64,000 nucleotides of DNA, from positions 16,195 through 80,194 of the forward strand of contig JAJYUJ010000007.1 of NCBI GenBank assembly GCA_021792615.1. The letters run 5' to 3'. Below the pieces are notes generated by a model, which was given only the letters and a program-made list of their open reading frames with translations, made no database searches and was not told the origin of the DNA. Of this stretch, positions 35,915 through 44,622 are shown piece after piece (the first letter of the stretch is position 1; each line of letters begins with the position of its first letter). A program made the translations under genes and the position numbers. Origin of the DNA: a bacterium (GTDB taxonomy: Bacteria; JAMCPX01).

Positions 35915-36154
35915 TCATACGATCTTTTGAGCCTCCAGTAAGCTCTTCACCCGTGAAGAGAGTTGGGCGCCTTTCCCTACCCATTGTTTTATTTTTTCAG
36001 CATCGATCTTGAGCGTGTACGGATCCGTTTTGGGGCTGAAATTCCCCAGCACCTCGAGTACCCTGCCGCCGGCCGTATACCGGGAATCTTCAACGACGAT
36101 CCTGTACTGCTGAATATGCTTTCTGCCGAATTTTTTAAGCCTGATTGCTATCAT
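35915..36154 (-). CDS. rpsP: 30S ribosomal protein S16
   Basis: The 79 residues match S16: IAIRLKKFGRKHIQQYRIVV, DSRYTAGGRVLEVLG and NFSPKTDPYTLKIDAEKI. Ends LLEAQKIV, family-typical. Lies 12 bp before khpA and 16 bp after ffh, within the ribosomal/SRP operon. Confidence 0.97.
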   Translation of the reverse strand: MIAIRLKKFGRKHIQQYRIVVEDSRYTAGGRVLEVLGNFSPKTDPYTLKIDAEKIKQWVGKGAQLSSRVKSLLEAQKIV

Positions 36155-36170
36155 CCTTTTTCCTCCATTC

Positions 36171-37487
36171 CTAATGTAGATATTTCTTTATTCCTTTTAT
36201 ACCACCTTTTTGAAGAATGTCCATCATACGCTGTGATTCATAAAAACGCTTTATAAGCCTGTTCACGTCCTCCGGCTTCGTGCCGCTCCCTTTTGCTATC
36301 CTCTGTTTCCTTTTCCCGTTCAAAAGATCGGGATTGCTCCGCTCCTGGCCGGTCATGGAATTGATAATCGCTTCATATACTTTCATATCTTTCTTTACCG
36401 CATCCGGCTGTATGTTGTTTTTTATCTTGCCGAACCCGGGTACCATATCAAACAACGATTCTATGGACCCGATCTTTTTCACCATCTTCAGTTGCTTTAT
36501 GAAATCCTGGAAGGTAAACTTTCCCTTTGCAAGATGCTTGGCATCCTCTACGTCTTCCTGCGTTACAACCTCGGTCATTTTTTCTACAAGGCCGCTCAGA
36601 TCTCCACTGCCGATAATCCGAGCAACGAGCTTGTCCGGATCGAATGGCTCCAGTGCGGAAACAGCCTCTCCGATTCCGGTATAAAAAATGGGCTTATCGA
36701 TAATCTTCCTGAACGATATGACGGCTCCGCCCCTGGTGTCGCCTTCGAATTTCGTAAATATTGCCCCGTCGTATCCGACTCCCTGCATGAAGCCTTCCGC
36801 CATTTTGAGGACATCGTGTCCCATCATAGAATCAACGACCAGTACGGTCTGCGCCGGATTCAGCGTTTCCTTCACCTGTTTGAGTTCGCTCACCAGTGCC
36901 GTATCGATATGCAGTCTGCCCGCCGTATCGACGATGATAAAATCGCACCCCTGGCGTGCGGAAACGAGACGCAGGTCCTTCAATGCTTCGTATCCTTTCG
37001 AGGAAATATCCTCGTTCACAGGGAACCCGTTTGCCTTTGCAAGCGTTATGAGCTGCTCCTGTGCGGCAGGCCGGTTGAAATCAATGGACACGAGGTACGG
37101 CTTTAACCCCCGCTTGTCCTTCATATACTTTGCAAGTTTGACCGCTGTCGTGGTTTTGCCCGTACCCTGAAGCCCGACCAGCATGACAATGTCCCCCGTA
37201 CCGTTGATTTTGACGGGTGCGGGATCACCCATGATGCGTATCAGCTCGGCCTTCAGGATACCGAGGAGGAACTGTGACGGATTGATGCTTTTCGCTAATT
37301 CCTCGCCCATGACCTTCTGCTTGACGCTTTCGAGCAGCTCTTTGACGACGCGGTAATGAACATCCGCTTCAAGCAAGGCAATCCTGATGTCTTTCAGGGC
37401 ATCGTCTATGTCTTGTTCCGAAAGCAATCCCCTCTTGGACAGTTTATCAAAAAGTTTTGTAATTTTTTCCTGAAGAAACTCTAACAT
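36171..37487 (-). CDS. ffh: Signal recognition particle protein Ffh
   Basis: GTPase that targets inner-membrane proteins during translation with 4.5S RNA and FtsY. The 438 residues have an N domain (FLQEKITKLFDKLSKRG), G domain (VGLQGTGKTTTAVKLA, DTAGRLHID, TKFEGDTRGGA) and an M domain ending MMDILQKGGIKGIKKYLH. Slightly short M domain but within the usual range. CGGAG lies before the ATG. First gene of its operon. Confidence 0.97.
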   Translation of the reverse strand: MLEFLQEKITKLFDKLSKRGLLSEQDIDDALKDIRIALLEADVHYRVVKELLESVKQKVMGEELAKSINPSQFLLGILKAELIRIMGDPAPVKINGTGDIVMLVGLQGTGKTTTAVKLAKYMKDKRGLKPYLVSIDFNRPAAQEQLITLAKANGFPVNEDISSKGYEALKDLRLVSARQGCDFIIVDTAGRLHIDTALVSELKQVKETLNPAQTVLVVDSMMGHDVLKMAEGFMQGVGYDGAIFTKFEGDTRGGAVISFRKIIDKPIFYTGIGEAVSALEPFDPDKLVARIIGSGDLSGLVEKMTEVVTQEDVEDAKHLAKGKFTFQDFIKQLKMVKKIGSIESLFDMVPGFGKIKNNIQPDAVKKDMKVYEAIINSMTGQERSNPDLLNGKRKQRIAKGSGTKPEDVNRLIKRFYESQRMMDILQKGGIKGIKKYLH

Positions 37488-37513
37488 TATTACTCCGTTT
37501 TATCGAACTTATC

Positions 37514-37542
37514 TTTGTATTTTATAAAAAGTGGCTTGTCAA
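37514..37542 (-). promoter_or_regulatory. Predicted promoter of the ffh ribosomal operon
   Basis: On the minus strand TTGACA, a 17-bp spacer and TACAAA lie about 27 bp upstream of the ffh start. A second TTGACA is found 24 bp further up (37561-37566). This is the only long AT-rich gap in the neighbourhood, so an operon promoter here is reasonable. Confidence 0.45.
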
Positions 37543-37611
37543 GGATATGCAGTTTTTTATTGTCAAAACGAACCGATTGGAATGATCGAATCATTTTTAA
37601 TCTTCCGGGAC

Positions 37612-38697
37612 TCAATAGATGCCGGGAATTATTCTCCGGGGAACGCGGCGCACGTACTCCGTCCACAGGCCGCCGTACTTTGCTGCACACCGGCGCTCGT
37701 CGGAACGCTCTCTCGGAAAAAGCAATGCGATATAATACAGGGGATACAGCCATGCCGCCCATAACGCCGGCCGTCCCAGAACCAGGGTCAGGCCAACGGC
37801 CATCAGGATCTCGCCAAGGTAGTTTACGTGCCGGGCAACCTTCCAGAACCCGCTGCACAGAAGCATGTGCCTGCCATCGCTTAGAACCCCGGGTTTCATG
37901 ATACCGAGGAATGCATGGTCCGGCCTGGTTTTGAAATAATATTTCTGCATGTTTGCACCCCGGGAAAGCATCCAGCCCGCGAAAAAAATGCAGGTGTAGA
38001 TCACGAGGAGCCACGGGGCAGTAACCGGGCAGGGCCGATCCACCACCGCCCATAGTCCAATCATATAAAAATAAGGATAGAAGGCAAGACTGCCCCATCC
38101 GAGCTTGAAACCCACGCGTTCGGCGAAGATATCATAAGTATAGAGGTGTACCCGTTCAAAGAAGAGATAGTCGATCACAAACCAGAAGAAAAGAAAGCTA
38201 TACAACAGTACTCCCTGCGACGAGCCCATTCCAAATATCAGCAGGTGATGCGCCAGAAAAGAGCTGATATTCAAAGCGAGCAGGATCGCACCTGCCAGAT
38301 AGAGAAACATCTTGGCATCGACCCGGCCGCGAAAAAATTGGATGTTTTCGGAGCGTCCCGAATAGAGATCGACAACAAATTTCCGTCCCGTACCTCTGGC
38401 CGGTAAAACGACAGCAACGCTGAAGAGCACCCCCAGTACGCAGGAGCCTGTGAGACTCGACCAGCGGTGTAAATAGAGCCAGTCCCACGGCAGTAAGCCT
38501 GAGTATCCGATGAGCGCCCATAGAGCGACGGTCATCGCCATGACCGGCAGTCCATTGAGCCTGTACCGGAGCGGTTCGCCTGTACGGGTGTCGTGAACAT
38601 AGCCCGTGATCTCCCGTGCGGGAAGCACAAGATGCATGACCAGGATGGACGCAGCGATGATCCAGGGTGCAAAGAATCCGGCAAGAAAGCCGCTCAT
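37612..38697 (-). CDS. ERG4/ERG24-family sterol reductase homologue
   Basis: Polytopic membrane protein of 361 residues with about 8-9 hydrophobic helices. The C-terminal third carries the hallmarks of the delta14/delta24(28)/delta7 sterol reductase family: LLCSGFWKVARHVNYLGEIL (signature with RHxNYxG) and SDERRCAAKYGGLWTEYVRR followed by VPRRIIPGIY. These enzymes use NADPH to reduce sterol double bonds. No sterol or hopanoid synthesis genes are in view, so the substrate may be another lipid or an imported sterol. It overlaps the SDR gene by 4 bp. The pair looks GC-richer than its neighbours (41 of 60 bases in 37741-37800), hinting at transfer. Confidence 0.85.
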   Translation of the reverse strand: MSGFLAGFFAPWIIAASILVMHLVLPAREITGYVHDTRTGEPLRYRLNGLPVMAMTVALWALIGYSGLLPWDWLYLHRWSSLTGSCVLGVLFSVAVVLPARGTGRKFVVDLYSGRSENIQFFRGRVDAKMFLYLAGAILLALNISSFLAHHLLIFGMGSSQGVLLYSFLFFWFVIDYLFFERVHLYTYDIFAERVGFKLGWGSLAFYPYFYMIGLWAVVDRPCPVTAPWLLVIYTCIFFAGWMLSRGANMQKYYFKTRPDHAFLGIMKPGVLSDGRHMLLCSGFWKVARHVNYLGEILMAVGLTLVLGRPALWAAWLYPLYYIALLFPRERSDERRCAAKYGGLWTEYVRRVPRRIIPGIY

Positions 38698-39539
38698 GAC
38701 GATACCTTCGATGTTCCGGACCGGGCAAGATCCTTCGTGGAACGTGCCATGATACCGATAGCCGCTTTCCGCGGCAGCAGGCGGCCCATAATCGCGTAAG
38801 CCACTCCATTGATAAACCCCGGAACGACCAAAGGCTTTCGTCCCAAAGCTCGCAGTGTCTTCTCAACAACAACCCCGGGATCAAGGGTGCCCGGGGCATC
38901 CTTGCCAACCGTATTCGCATAGCCCGGTGTGCGTACAGCTCCGGCAAAACATGAGATTACCTCTATCCCTTTATCCTTGAGCTCATACCACAAGCCTTCG
39001 GCTAAAACCCTGTTAAATGCCTTACTTGCGGCGTAGGCCGCTATCCTCGGTGTTCCCTGATTTCCGGCGAGCGAGGACATCAGAATGATCGCTCCGCGCT
39101 TTCGCTCAATCATGGAGGGCAGGAGCATCCGCAGCAGAGTAACCGGCCCCCGCACATTGACATCCACCACCCGCATGAGATCCAGGACATCTACGCCGGC
39201 AAAATCCCCGACCGGCGCATGGGCTGCATTGTACACAAGCATGCCGAGATCGAGTCTCGAGGTCACGCGCCGCAGGTTTTCAAGAAAATCCGGCACTGCA
39301 AGATCACCATCAACGCAGAGCGTTTCTATGCCAAACCGTGCATGTAAATCCTTCGCGAGTTCATCCAGTAATGCCCTTCTTCTTGCTACCAGCACGATGT
39401 TCATACCGCGCTGAGCCAGCGCTTGTGCGAACGCCACCCCAATACCCTCGGACGCACCCGCTACCAACGCCCATTCACCATACCGGTCCGGAAACCCGTT
39501 ATGACCTGTCCGGCCGGTGCTTTTGGTATGATTTAACAT
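38694..39539 (-). CDS. Short-chain dehydrogenase/reductase (SDR)
   Basis: NAD(P)-dependent oxidoreductase of 281 residues: cofactor site VAGASEGIGVAFA, YNAAHAP (NNAG-like), catalytic Ser in IILMSSLAGNQG, and Tyr/Lys in AAYAASKAFN. The sequence resembles 17-beta-hydroxysteroid dehydrogenase-type SDRs, but substrate class is not provable. AAGGAT precedes the ATG. The ATGA overlap with the sterol reductase homologue suggests that both act on the same lipid-like substrate. Confidence 0.9.
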   Translation of the reverse strand: MLNHTKSTGRTGHNGFPDRYGEWALVAGASEGIGVAFAQALAQRGMNIVLVARRRALLDELAKDLHARFGIETLCVDGDLAVPDFLENLRRVTSRLDLGMLVYNAAHAPVGDFAGVDVLDLMRVVDVNVRGPVTLLRMLLPSMIERKRGAIILMSSLAGNQGTPRIAAYAASKAFNRVLAEGLWYELKDKGIEVISCFAGAVRTPGYANTVGKDAPGTLDPGVVVEKTLRALGRKPLVVPGFINGVAYAIMGRLLPRKAAIGIMARSTKDLARSGTSKVSS

Positions 39540-39789
39540 TTTTATCCTTTTTGCCTGTCATCTCACCGGTGCTCCCGTCAGTCCTATTCCCTGCATCCGT
39601 ACTGTTTTACGTGCCCCTCCAGCGAAAATTCGACAGGCCGCTTCACCGGTATATCCTTTTGTTTTTTTTGAAACGATTGTTTTATAAAATCACAACAGAC
39701 CATCTTTTTCAACCGTTTGAACAGGATACAGCGGTCACCGGTTTTACCGTTTTTTCCAAAAACCTCGTGAGACAAGCCCTCGTGCGTCC

Positions 39790-39819
39790 TTGACACTCCT
39801 CACCGCTTGTGGTTTTAAT
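39790..39819 (+). promoter_or_regulatory. Strong sigma-70-like promoter, possibly giving a leaderless mRNA
   Basis: TTGACA (39790-39795), an 18-bp spacer and TTTAAT (39814-39819) end only 5 bp before the ATG at 39825, so transcription would begin at about the start codon. GGAG is too close to the ATG to act as a ribosome site. The rest of the 285-bp gap 39540-39824 shows nothing recognisable. Confidence 0.45.
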
Positions 39820-39824
39820 GGAGT

Positions 39825-41381
39825 ATGGAAGAAAAGCGGCAGCCACAGCCAGATAAAAAAGAAATCAAATTTGTTATGTCACCCGAGATAGAGCGGCACA
39901 TGCAGATCCTGCGCAAGGATCCGAAATCCCCTGTCTTTGCAATACTGAGCGAGGCTTACAGAAAGGGAGGCTTGCTGGACGAGGCGATAGCTACGGCCGT
40001 TGAGGGACTAAAGTTCAACCCGAATTATATAAGCGGAAGGGTTGCGCTGGGCAGGGCATATTTTGATAAAGGCGAGATGGACAAGGCTATAGAAGAGTTG
40101 AAAAAAGTCACAAAAGCAACGCCGGACAATATTATATCCCACAAGCTTATAGCGGATATCTATATAAAAAAATCAGATACGTCCTCTGCACTGCAGGAGT
40201 TGAAAACCATCCTCTACCTGTCACCCGATGATAAGGAAGCAAAAACATTGATGGCTGCCTTATCAAAGCCATTGCCTGCGGAAGAAAAAGAACCGCAGGC
40301 TGCAAAACCTCCCGTACCAGAACAGCAGGCGGAAAGACCAATGGAACAACCACAAGAACCCTTGCCGCAGGAACAGAAGGAAACGCCTGCCGTACCGCAG
40401 CACGTTGAGGAACACGGGACACCGGTAGTTGAACATCTTCCAGAGGCCGGGCTGGCAGAACCCGGACACCGGGTTGGGGAACAGGACCATGGGCCTGCGG
40501 AAGAACCGCCTGCCGTTGCTCAGACAACTGAAACAGAACCGGGACATAAGGTAATAACAGAGCCGCAAAACGAAGTTATACAAAGTCCGGAAATCGATCA
40601 GCAAATACCGGGTGAAGAACCTGCTGCCGCAGCGGCCGGGAACGTGCCGTCAATAGACAGCGAGCTGGAAAACGCTCTGAACAATCCGATAAGCGAATCA
40701 AAAACAGACGAAATACCGGTTAAACCGGAACAGGACATTATAGAACCTGAAGTCCCGGTCACCCCGGTCCAGGAGCCGGATCAAAAAACAGCGTTTACCG
40801 GAACAAGGACAGATGAACAAGCCGGTGTGAAAGAAGAAGAGCTCGAGGCTGTTTTCGAAGACTTGGCACAGACTGCCGAAACCCCGTCCCAGCCACAGTC
40901 CGCTCCATCCCAGCCGCAACTAAGAGAAGAAGAGCAGCCTTCCGGGGTTGAACACACTCAAACCCAAGAAATTGACGGGATTGAGATAGCCTCCCCTCAT
41001 ACGGATGCACCAGAACCCGCATCTCCATTGCAGGAACAAGCATCATTGGAAAATCAAAAAACTTCCGAACTGCATGGAGAGGATATCCAGACCGTAACCA
41101 TGGCGGATCTCTACATTAAACAGGGTCATCTCGACAAGGCATACCATATTTACAGGACAATTCTTTTAAAAGCACCTGATAGCCCGGTCATCAGGGCAAA
41201 ACTCGTAAAAGTCAAAAAACTTATGGAGTCGAAACAGCAAGAGGAACTCGACAAAAAGAAGCTTGAAGCATTAAGGGAACGTGAACCAAAACCAGCGGTG
41301 ATAGCGGAACAATCCGACTCCATGAAGGATAACATGAAAAGACTGAACGCCTGGCTGGAAAAAATCAAAAAAGGAGGATAA
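39825..41381 (+). CDS. TPR protein with long Pro/Glu-rich middle
   Basis: The 518 residues have N-terminal TPR repeats at about 20-150 (AILSEAYRKGGLLDEAIATAVEGLKFNP, split here as a helix pair; YISGRVALGRAYFDKGEMDK; ISHKLIADIYIKKSDTSS). A disordered stretch of about 260 residues rich in Pro, Glu and Gln follows, then a final TPR-like pair (MADLYIKQGHLDKAYHIYRT) and a basic C-terminus. No signal peptide. It is directly followed by the roadblock gene, so the two probably form a complex. An alternative start at the ATG of MSPEIERHMQ (39876) is possible. Confidence 0.75.
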   Translation: MEEKRQPQPDKKEIKFVMSPEIERHMQILRKDPKSPVFAILSEAYRKGGLLDEAIATAVEGLKFNPNYISGRVALGRAYFDKGEMDKAIEELKKVTKATPDNIISHKLIADIYIKKSDTSSALQELKTILYLSPDDKEAKTLMAALSKPLPAEEKEPQAAKPPVPEQQAERPMEQPQEPLPQEQKETPAVPQHVEEHGTPVVEHLPEAGLAEPGHRVGEQDHGPAEEPPAVAQTTETEPGHKVITEPQNEVIQSPEIDQQIPGEEPAAAAAGNVPSIDSELENALNNPISESKTDEIPVKPEQDIIEPEVPVTPVQEPDQKTAFTGTRTDEQAGVKEEELEAVFEDLAQTAETPSQPQSAPSQPQLREEEQPSGVEHTQTQEIDGIEIASPHTDAPEPASPLQEQASLENQKTSELHGEDIQTVTMADLYIKQGHLDKAYHIYRTILLKAPDSPVIRAKLVKVKKLMESKQQEELDKKKLEALREREPKPAVIAEQSDSMKDNMKRLNAWLEKIKKGG

Positions 41382-41741
41382 ATGGCATTTTTAGATATCC
41401 TGAAGCAAATAGTCGATAGTTTTGAGGGCTGTATAGGCGGTATCGTGATCGGTATAGACGGGATAGCCGTCGAGCAATACATGAAGGGAAATGAGAACAT
41501 AGATTTTCAGAATATCGGCGCAGAATTTATGAATCTTATGAAAACCGTTACGGAAACATCAAACACCCTGGGATTCGAAGAACCCGAGCAGCTTATTGTT
41601 GAATACCGTGAAACTACCCTGATTGTGCGCAGCATAAACAAAGACTATTTCGTGATACTGGCTGCGAAAAACAGCGGCAATGTGGGCAAAGGGCGGTTTC
41701 TCCTCAGAAAGAATATCCTTAATTTCTCCAAAGAATTCTGA
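41382..41741 (+). CDS. Roadblock/LC7-domain protein
   Basis: A 119-residue single roadblock/LC7 domain (VDSFEGCIGGIVIGIDGIAVEQY, ETTLIVRSINKDYFVILAA). Such proteins (MglB type) regulate Ras-like GTPases such as MglA in polarity and motility. No MglA-like GTPase is in view. The ATG abuts the TPR stop (TAAATG) and its AAGGAGG is inside the TPR gene end. Confidence 0.85.
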   Translation: MAFLDILKQIVDSFEGCIGGIVIGIDGIAVEQYMKGNENIDFQNIGAEFMNLMKTVTETSNTLGFEEPEQLIVEYRETTLIVRSINKDYFVILAAKNSGNVGKGRFLLRKNILNFSKEF

Positions 41742-41776
41742 TCGTTCGATAAAAACATCAGGACTCTGCATTTTTT

Positions 41777-42844
41777 ATGAACCAGCCTTTAAAAACGCTG
41801 CTGAAATTACTCGATCGGTTGAATCTCGACACCGCTGTAGTCGTTTCGAGGTCTAATAAGTTTTATCTCACCGGTTATGAGTACGATGAAGGCTACCTCC
41901 TCATCAACGCTTCGGGCATACGGTTATTCGTCGATCCAAGGTTCAGCATCTATGCACGGAAGCAGGTTTCCGATGCCGAGGTAATCGAATCAAGGCAGCC
42001 GTTGATTGAACTGAATAAACATTTACGGAAATCAAAGCATATAGGTTTTGACGGATCCGCACTCATGCATAAAGACTTTATGATAATGACATCGGAATTA
42101 AACGGGAAAAAGTTTCTCTTTATAGACCAGCACCTGTTGAAGATGCGGGCGGTAAAAAGCACCGGCGAGATTGGCCATATCAAGAAGGCTTCCTCTATAT
42201 CCGGTGCCGCAATAAAACGATTGATATACAGGCTCTCCTCCGGCTGGACGGAAAAACAGGTGGCAGCAATGCTCGACCTCGAGCTTATAAATTCCGGGGC
42301 TGATGATATCTCTTTCGATACGGTTATCGCTTTTGATGAGCGTGCAGCCTATGCGCATGCCCTGCCGTCAAATACGGTAACACTCAGGGACAAGCGGCTG
42401 ATCCTCTGTGACTTCGGCGCCCTGTACAAAGGGTACCACTCGGATGAAACCCACACTTTTTTCGCCGGTACTCCGGGCAGGGATGAGAAAAAAGTATACG
42501 ATGCCGTGCTCGGTGCGCATAACAGGGCTATCGATGCCGTTAAACCCGGCATGAAGGCATCCGAACTCGACAGGGTGGCAAGGGGCTTCCTTGACAAACA
42601 AGGTTATGGCAAATACTTCGGTCATGCACTCGGTCACGGGGTAGGACTGGACGTTCATGAATCGCCGTCCATATCGTACCGATCGAAGGATGTTTTGAAA
42701 TGCGGTATGGTCTTTACCATTGAACCCGGCGTATACATACCGGACTGGGGTGGCGTACGGATAGAGAGTATGGTATATCTTTCCGATAGCGGGAAAGAGG
42801 TTTTAACCGCAAGACATAATCCTGTTCTAAATCTGGAGGTGTAA
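41777..42844 (+). CDS. M24 family Xaa-Pro aminopeptidase/dipeptidase
   Basis: Cytoplasmic metallopeptidase removing residues next to proline. The 355 residues include a creatinase N-terminal domain and the pita-bread fold with metal ligands: CDFGALYKGYHSDETHTF (two Asp), FGHALGHGVGLDVHE (His), FTIEPGVYIPDWGGVRIE (two Glu). Its stop overlaps the accB start (TAATG). This gene commonly precedes accB in many bacteria. PepQ or PepP cannot be chosen by eye. Confidence 0.93.
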   Translation: MNQPLKTLLKLLDRLNLDTAVVVSRSNKFYLTGYEYDEGYLLINASGIRLFVDPRFSIYARKQVSDAEVIESRQPLIELNKHLRKSKHIGFDGSALMHKDFMIMTSELNGKKFLFIDQHLLKMRAVKSTGEIGHIKKASSISGAAIKRLIYRLSSGWTEKQVAAMLDLELINSGADDISFDTVIAFDERAAYAHALPSNTVTLRDKRLILCDFGALYKGYHSDETHTFFAGTPGRDEKKVYDAVLGAHNRAIDAVKPGMKASELDRVARGFLDKQGYGKYFGHALGHGVGLDVHESPSISYRSKDVLKCGMVFTIEPGVYIPDWGGVRIESMVYLSDSGKEVLTARHNPVLNLEV

Positions 42845-43284
42845 TGGATATTCATGAAATAGAAGAACTTATCGAACTCATCGAAAACAAAGATATCATG
42901 GAGATAGAATACAGCAAAGGTGATGAAAAGATAAGGATAGTCAGAGCAGTTGAGATTACAAAGAAGGCCGGCAAAATACAACAGGAAAGACCTGATGAGA
43001 TGCCGGGAGCCCTCCACCCGGATACGGGCGAGGGAAATGCTTTTATCAGTGTGAATTCTCCGTTCGTCGGCACATTTTACTGTGCACCCTCGCCGAGTGA
43101 AAAGCCCTTCGTTGAGATTGGAACTAAAGTCAAAAAAGGACAGACTATCGGCATCGTTGAGGCCATGAAACTCATGAATGCAATAGAGGCGGACGCCGAC
43201 GGCGCTATCAAACAGATCCTCAAGAAGGACGGTGATCCCGTAGAGTTCGGGGAGCCTCTTTTTATCATAGACCCCGAAGGCTGA
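42844..43284 (+). CDS. accB: Acetyl-CoA carboxylase biotin carboxyl carrier protein
   Basis: Carries biotin for the first step of fatty acid synthesis. The 146 residues start MDIHEIEELIELIENKDIME, have a short linker, then the biotinyl domain (FVGTFYCAPSPSEKPFVEIG, IVEAMKLMNAI) with biotin on K109. Followed 2 bp later by accC. Confidence 0.97.
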   Translation: MDIHEIEELIELIENKDIMEIEYSKGDEKIRIVRAVEITKKAGKIQQERPDEMPGALHPDTGEGNAFISVNSPFVGTFYCAPSPSEKPFVEIGTKVKKGQTIGIVEAMKLMNAIEADADGAIKQILKKDGDPVEFGEPLFIIDPEG

Positions 43285-43286
43285 CA

Positions 43287-44621
43287 GTGTTTACCAAGGT
43301 ACTTGTTGCAAACAGGGGCGAGATTGCAATAAGGATCATTCGCGCTCTCAAGGAACTCGGCATACGGTCCGTGGCTGTATACTCTACGGCGGATAAGAAC
43401 GCTTTGCACACGAGAATTGCCGATGAAAAGGTCTGCATAGGTTCCGCACAGAGCAAAAACAGCTACCTCAATGCACCTGCCCTCATCAGTGCGGCACAGA
43501 TAAAAGGTGTCGATGCCATACATCCGGGCTACGGTTTTCTGTCCGAAGATGCCGGTTTTGCGGAGGTATGCGAAGCTGCTGGCATAAAGTTTATAGGACC
43601 CAAACCCCAGGACATAGAGCTCATGGGCAACAAACTCAAGGCGCGGGAGCATGTAAACAAGCTCGGCATCCAGGTCATGCCCGGCACGTTTCAGGAGATA
43701 GAGGACGAGCAGCACGCCATCCGGATTGCGAAAGAGATCGGCCTGCCCCTCATGGTCAAAGCAGCCGAAGGAGGCGGTGGTAGGGGTATGAAGATCATCT
43801 ACGAAGAAGACCAGATACCGAATATCATCAAGATCGCCAGGGCAGAGGCAAAGACCGCGTTCGGCAACACCTCGTTGTACATAGAAAAATACTTTGAGAA
43901 CGTGCGCCATGTCGAGATCCAGATTATCGGGGACGGGAACGGAGGCGTGGTTTCCCTTGGAGAGAGGGAGTGCTCCATACAGAGGAGACACCAGAAGTTT
44001 ATAGAAGAGTCCCCGTCGGTTGCAGTGGACGATAAACTCAGGAACAAAATGAACGATGCGGCACTCAGGATCACAAAGCATATCAATTACCGCGGTGTCG
44101 GCACCATAGAATTCCTGCTCGATGAAAAGGGAAAGTTCTATTTCATGGAGATGAACACCCGGCTTCAGGTAGAGCATCCGGTAACGGAGTTTGTTACGGG
44201 CATGGACATCGTGGCCGAACAAATAAACATTGCCGGCGGGCAGAAGATGTCTGTCTCGCAAAAAGATATCAAACTCAAAGGACACGCCATAGAGTGCAGG
44301 ATAAATGCCGAAGACCCGGAAACCCTTGTTCCCTCTTCCGGTATAATCCATACCTACATACAACCCGGAGGTCCATGGGTACGGGTTGACGGCCATGTCT
44401 ATTGCGGCTATGAAGTACCTCCCTATTACGATTCACTTATTGCGAAGCTCATCGTCTGGGCCGAAGACCGCGACAGTGCCATCAGGCGGATGCAGAGGTC
44501 ACTCGATGAGTTCATCATAGAAGGCATAAAAACAAACATCCCCCTTCACAAGAAGATACTTGCGAGCAAGGAATTCCTGCTCGGCAACATATCCACACGG
44601 TTCATAGAAAAGTTTATTTGA
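43287..44621 (+). CDS. accC: Acetyl-CoA carboxylase biotin carboxylase subunit
   Basis: ATP-grasp enzyme that carboxylates biotin on AccB. The 444 residues start FTKVLVANRGEIAIRIIRAL from a GTG and show ATP-grasp signatures: VMVKAAEGGGGRGMKI-like PLMVKAAEGGGGRGM, ECSIQRRHQKFIEE, and FYFMEMNTRLQVEHPVTE. Family-normal length. The accA/accD carboxyltransferase genes are not in the window. Confidence 0.97.
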   Translation: MFTKVLVANRGEIAIRIIRALKELGIRSVAVYSTADKNALHTRIADEKVCIGSAQSKNSYLNAPALISAAQIKGVDAIHPGYGFLSEDAGFAEVCEAAGIKFIGPKPQDIELMGNKLKAREHVNKLGIQVMPGTFQEIEDEQHAIRIAKEIGLPLMVKAAEGGGGRGMKIIYEEDQIPNIIKIARAEAKTAFGNTSLYIEKYFENVRHVEIQIIGDGNGGVVSLGERECSIQRRHQKFIEESPSVAVDDKLRNKMNDAALRITKHINYRGVGTIEFLLDEKGKFYFMEMNTRLQVEHPVTEFVTGMDIVAEQINIAGGQKMSVSQKDIKLKGHAIECRINAEDPETLVPSSGIIHTYIQPGGPWVRVDGHVYCGYEVPPYYDSLIAKLIVWAEDRDSAIRRMQRSLDEFIIEGIKTNIPLHKKILASKEFLLGNISTRFIEKFI

Positions 44622-44622
44622 T

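Noticed and set aside
37490..38098. 202-codon open frame on the minus strand
   Set aside because: Overlaps the sterol reductase homologue in another frame; Arg/Pro/Gly-rich composition typical of GC-rich shadow frames.
39584..39796. Possible 70-codon gene on the minus strand in the gap before the TPR gene
   Set aside because: No ribosome site or known motif, and it covers the predicted promoter of the TPR gene.
43077..44396. 439-codon open frame on the minus strand
   Set aside because: It lies exactly opposite the well-supported accC and the end of accB; composition is that of a shadow frame and it has no family motif or ribosome site.
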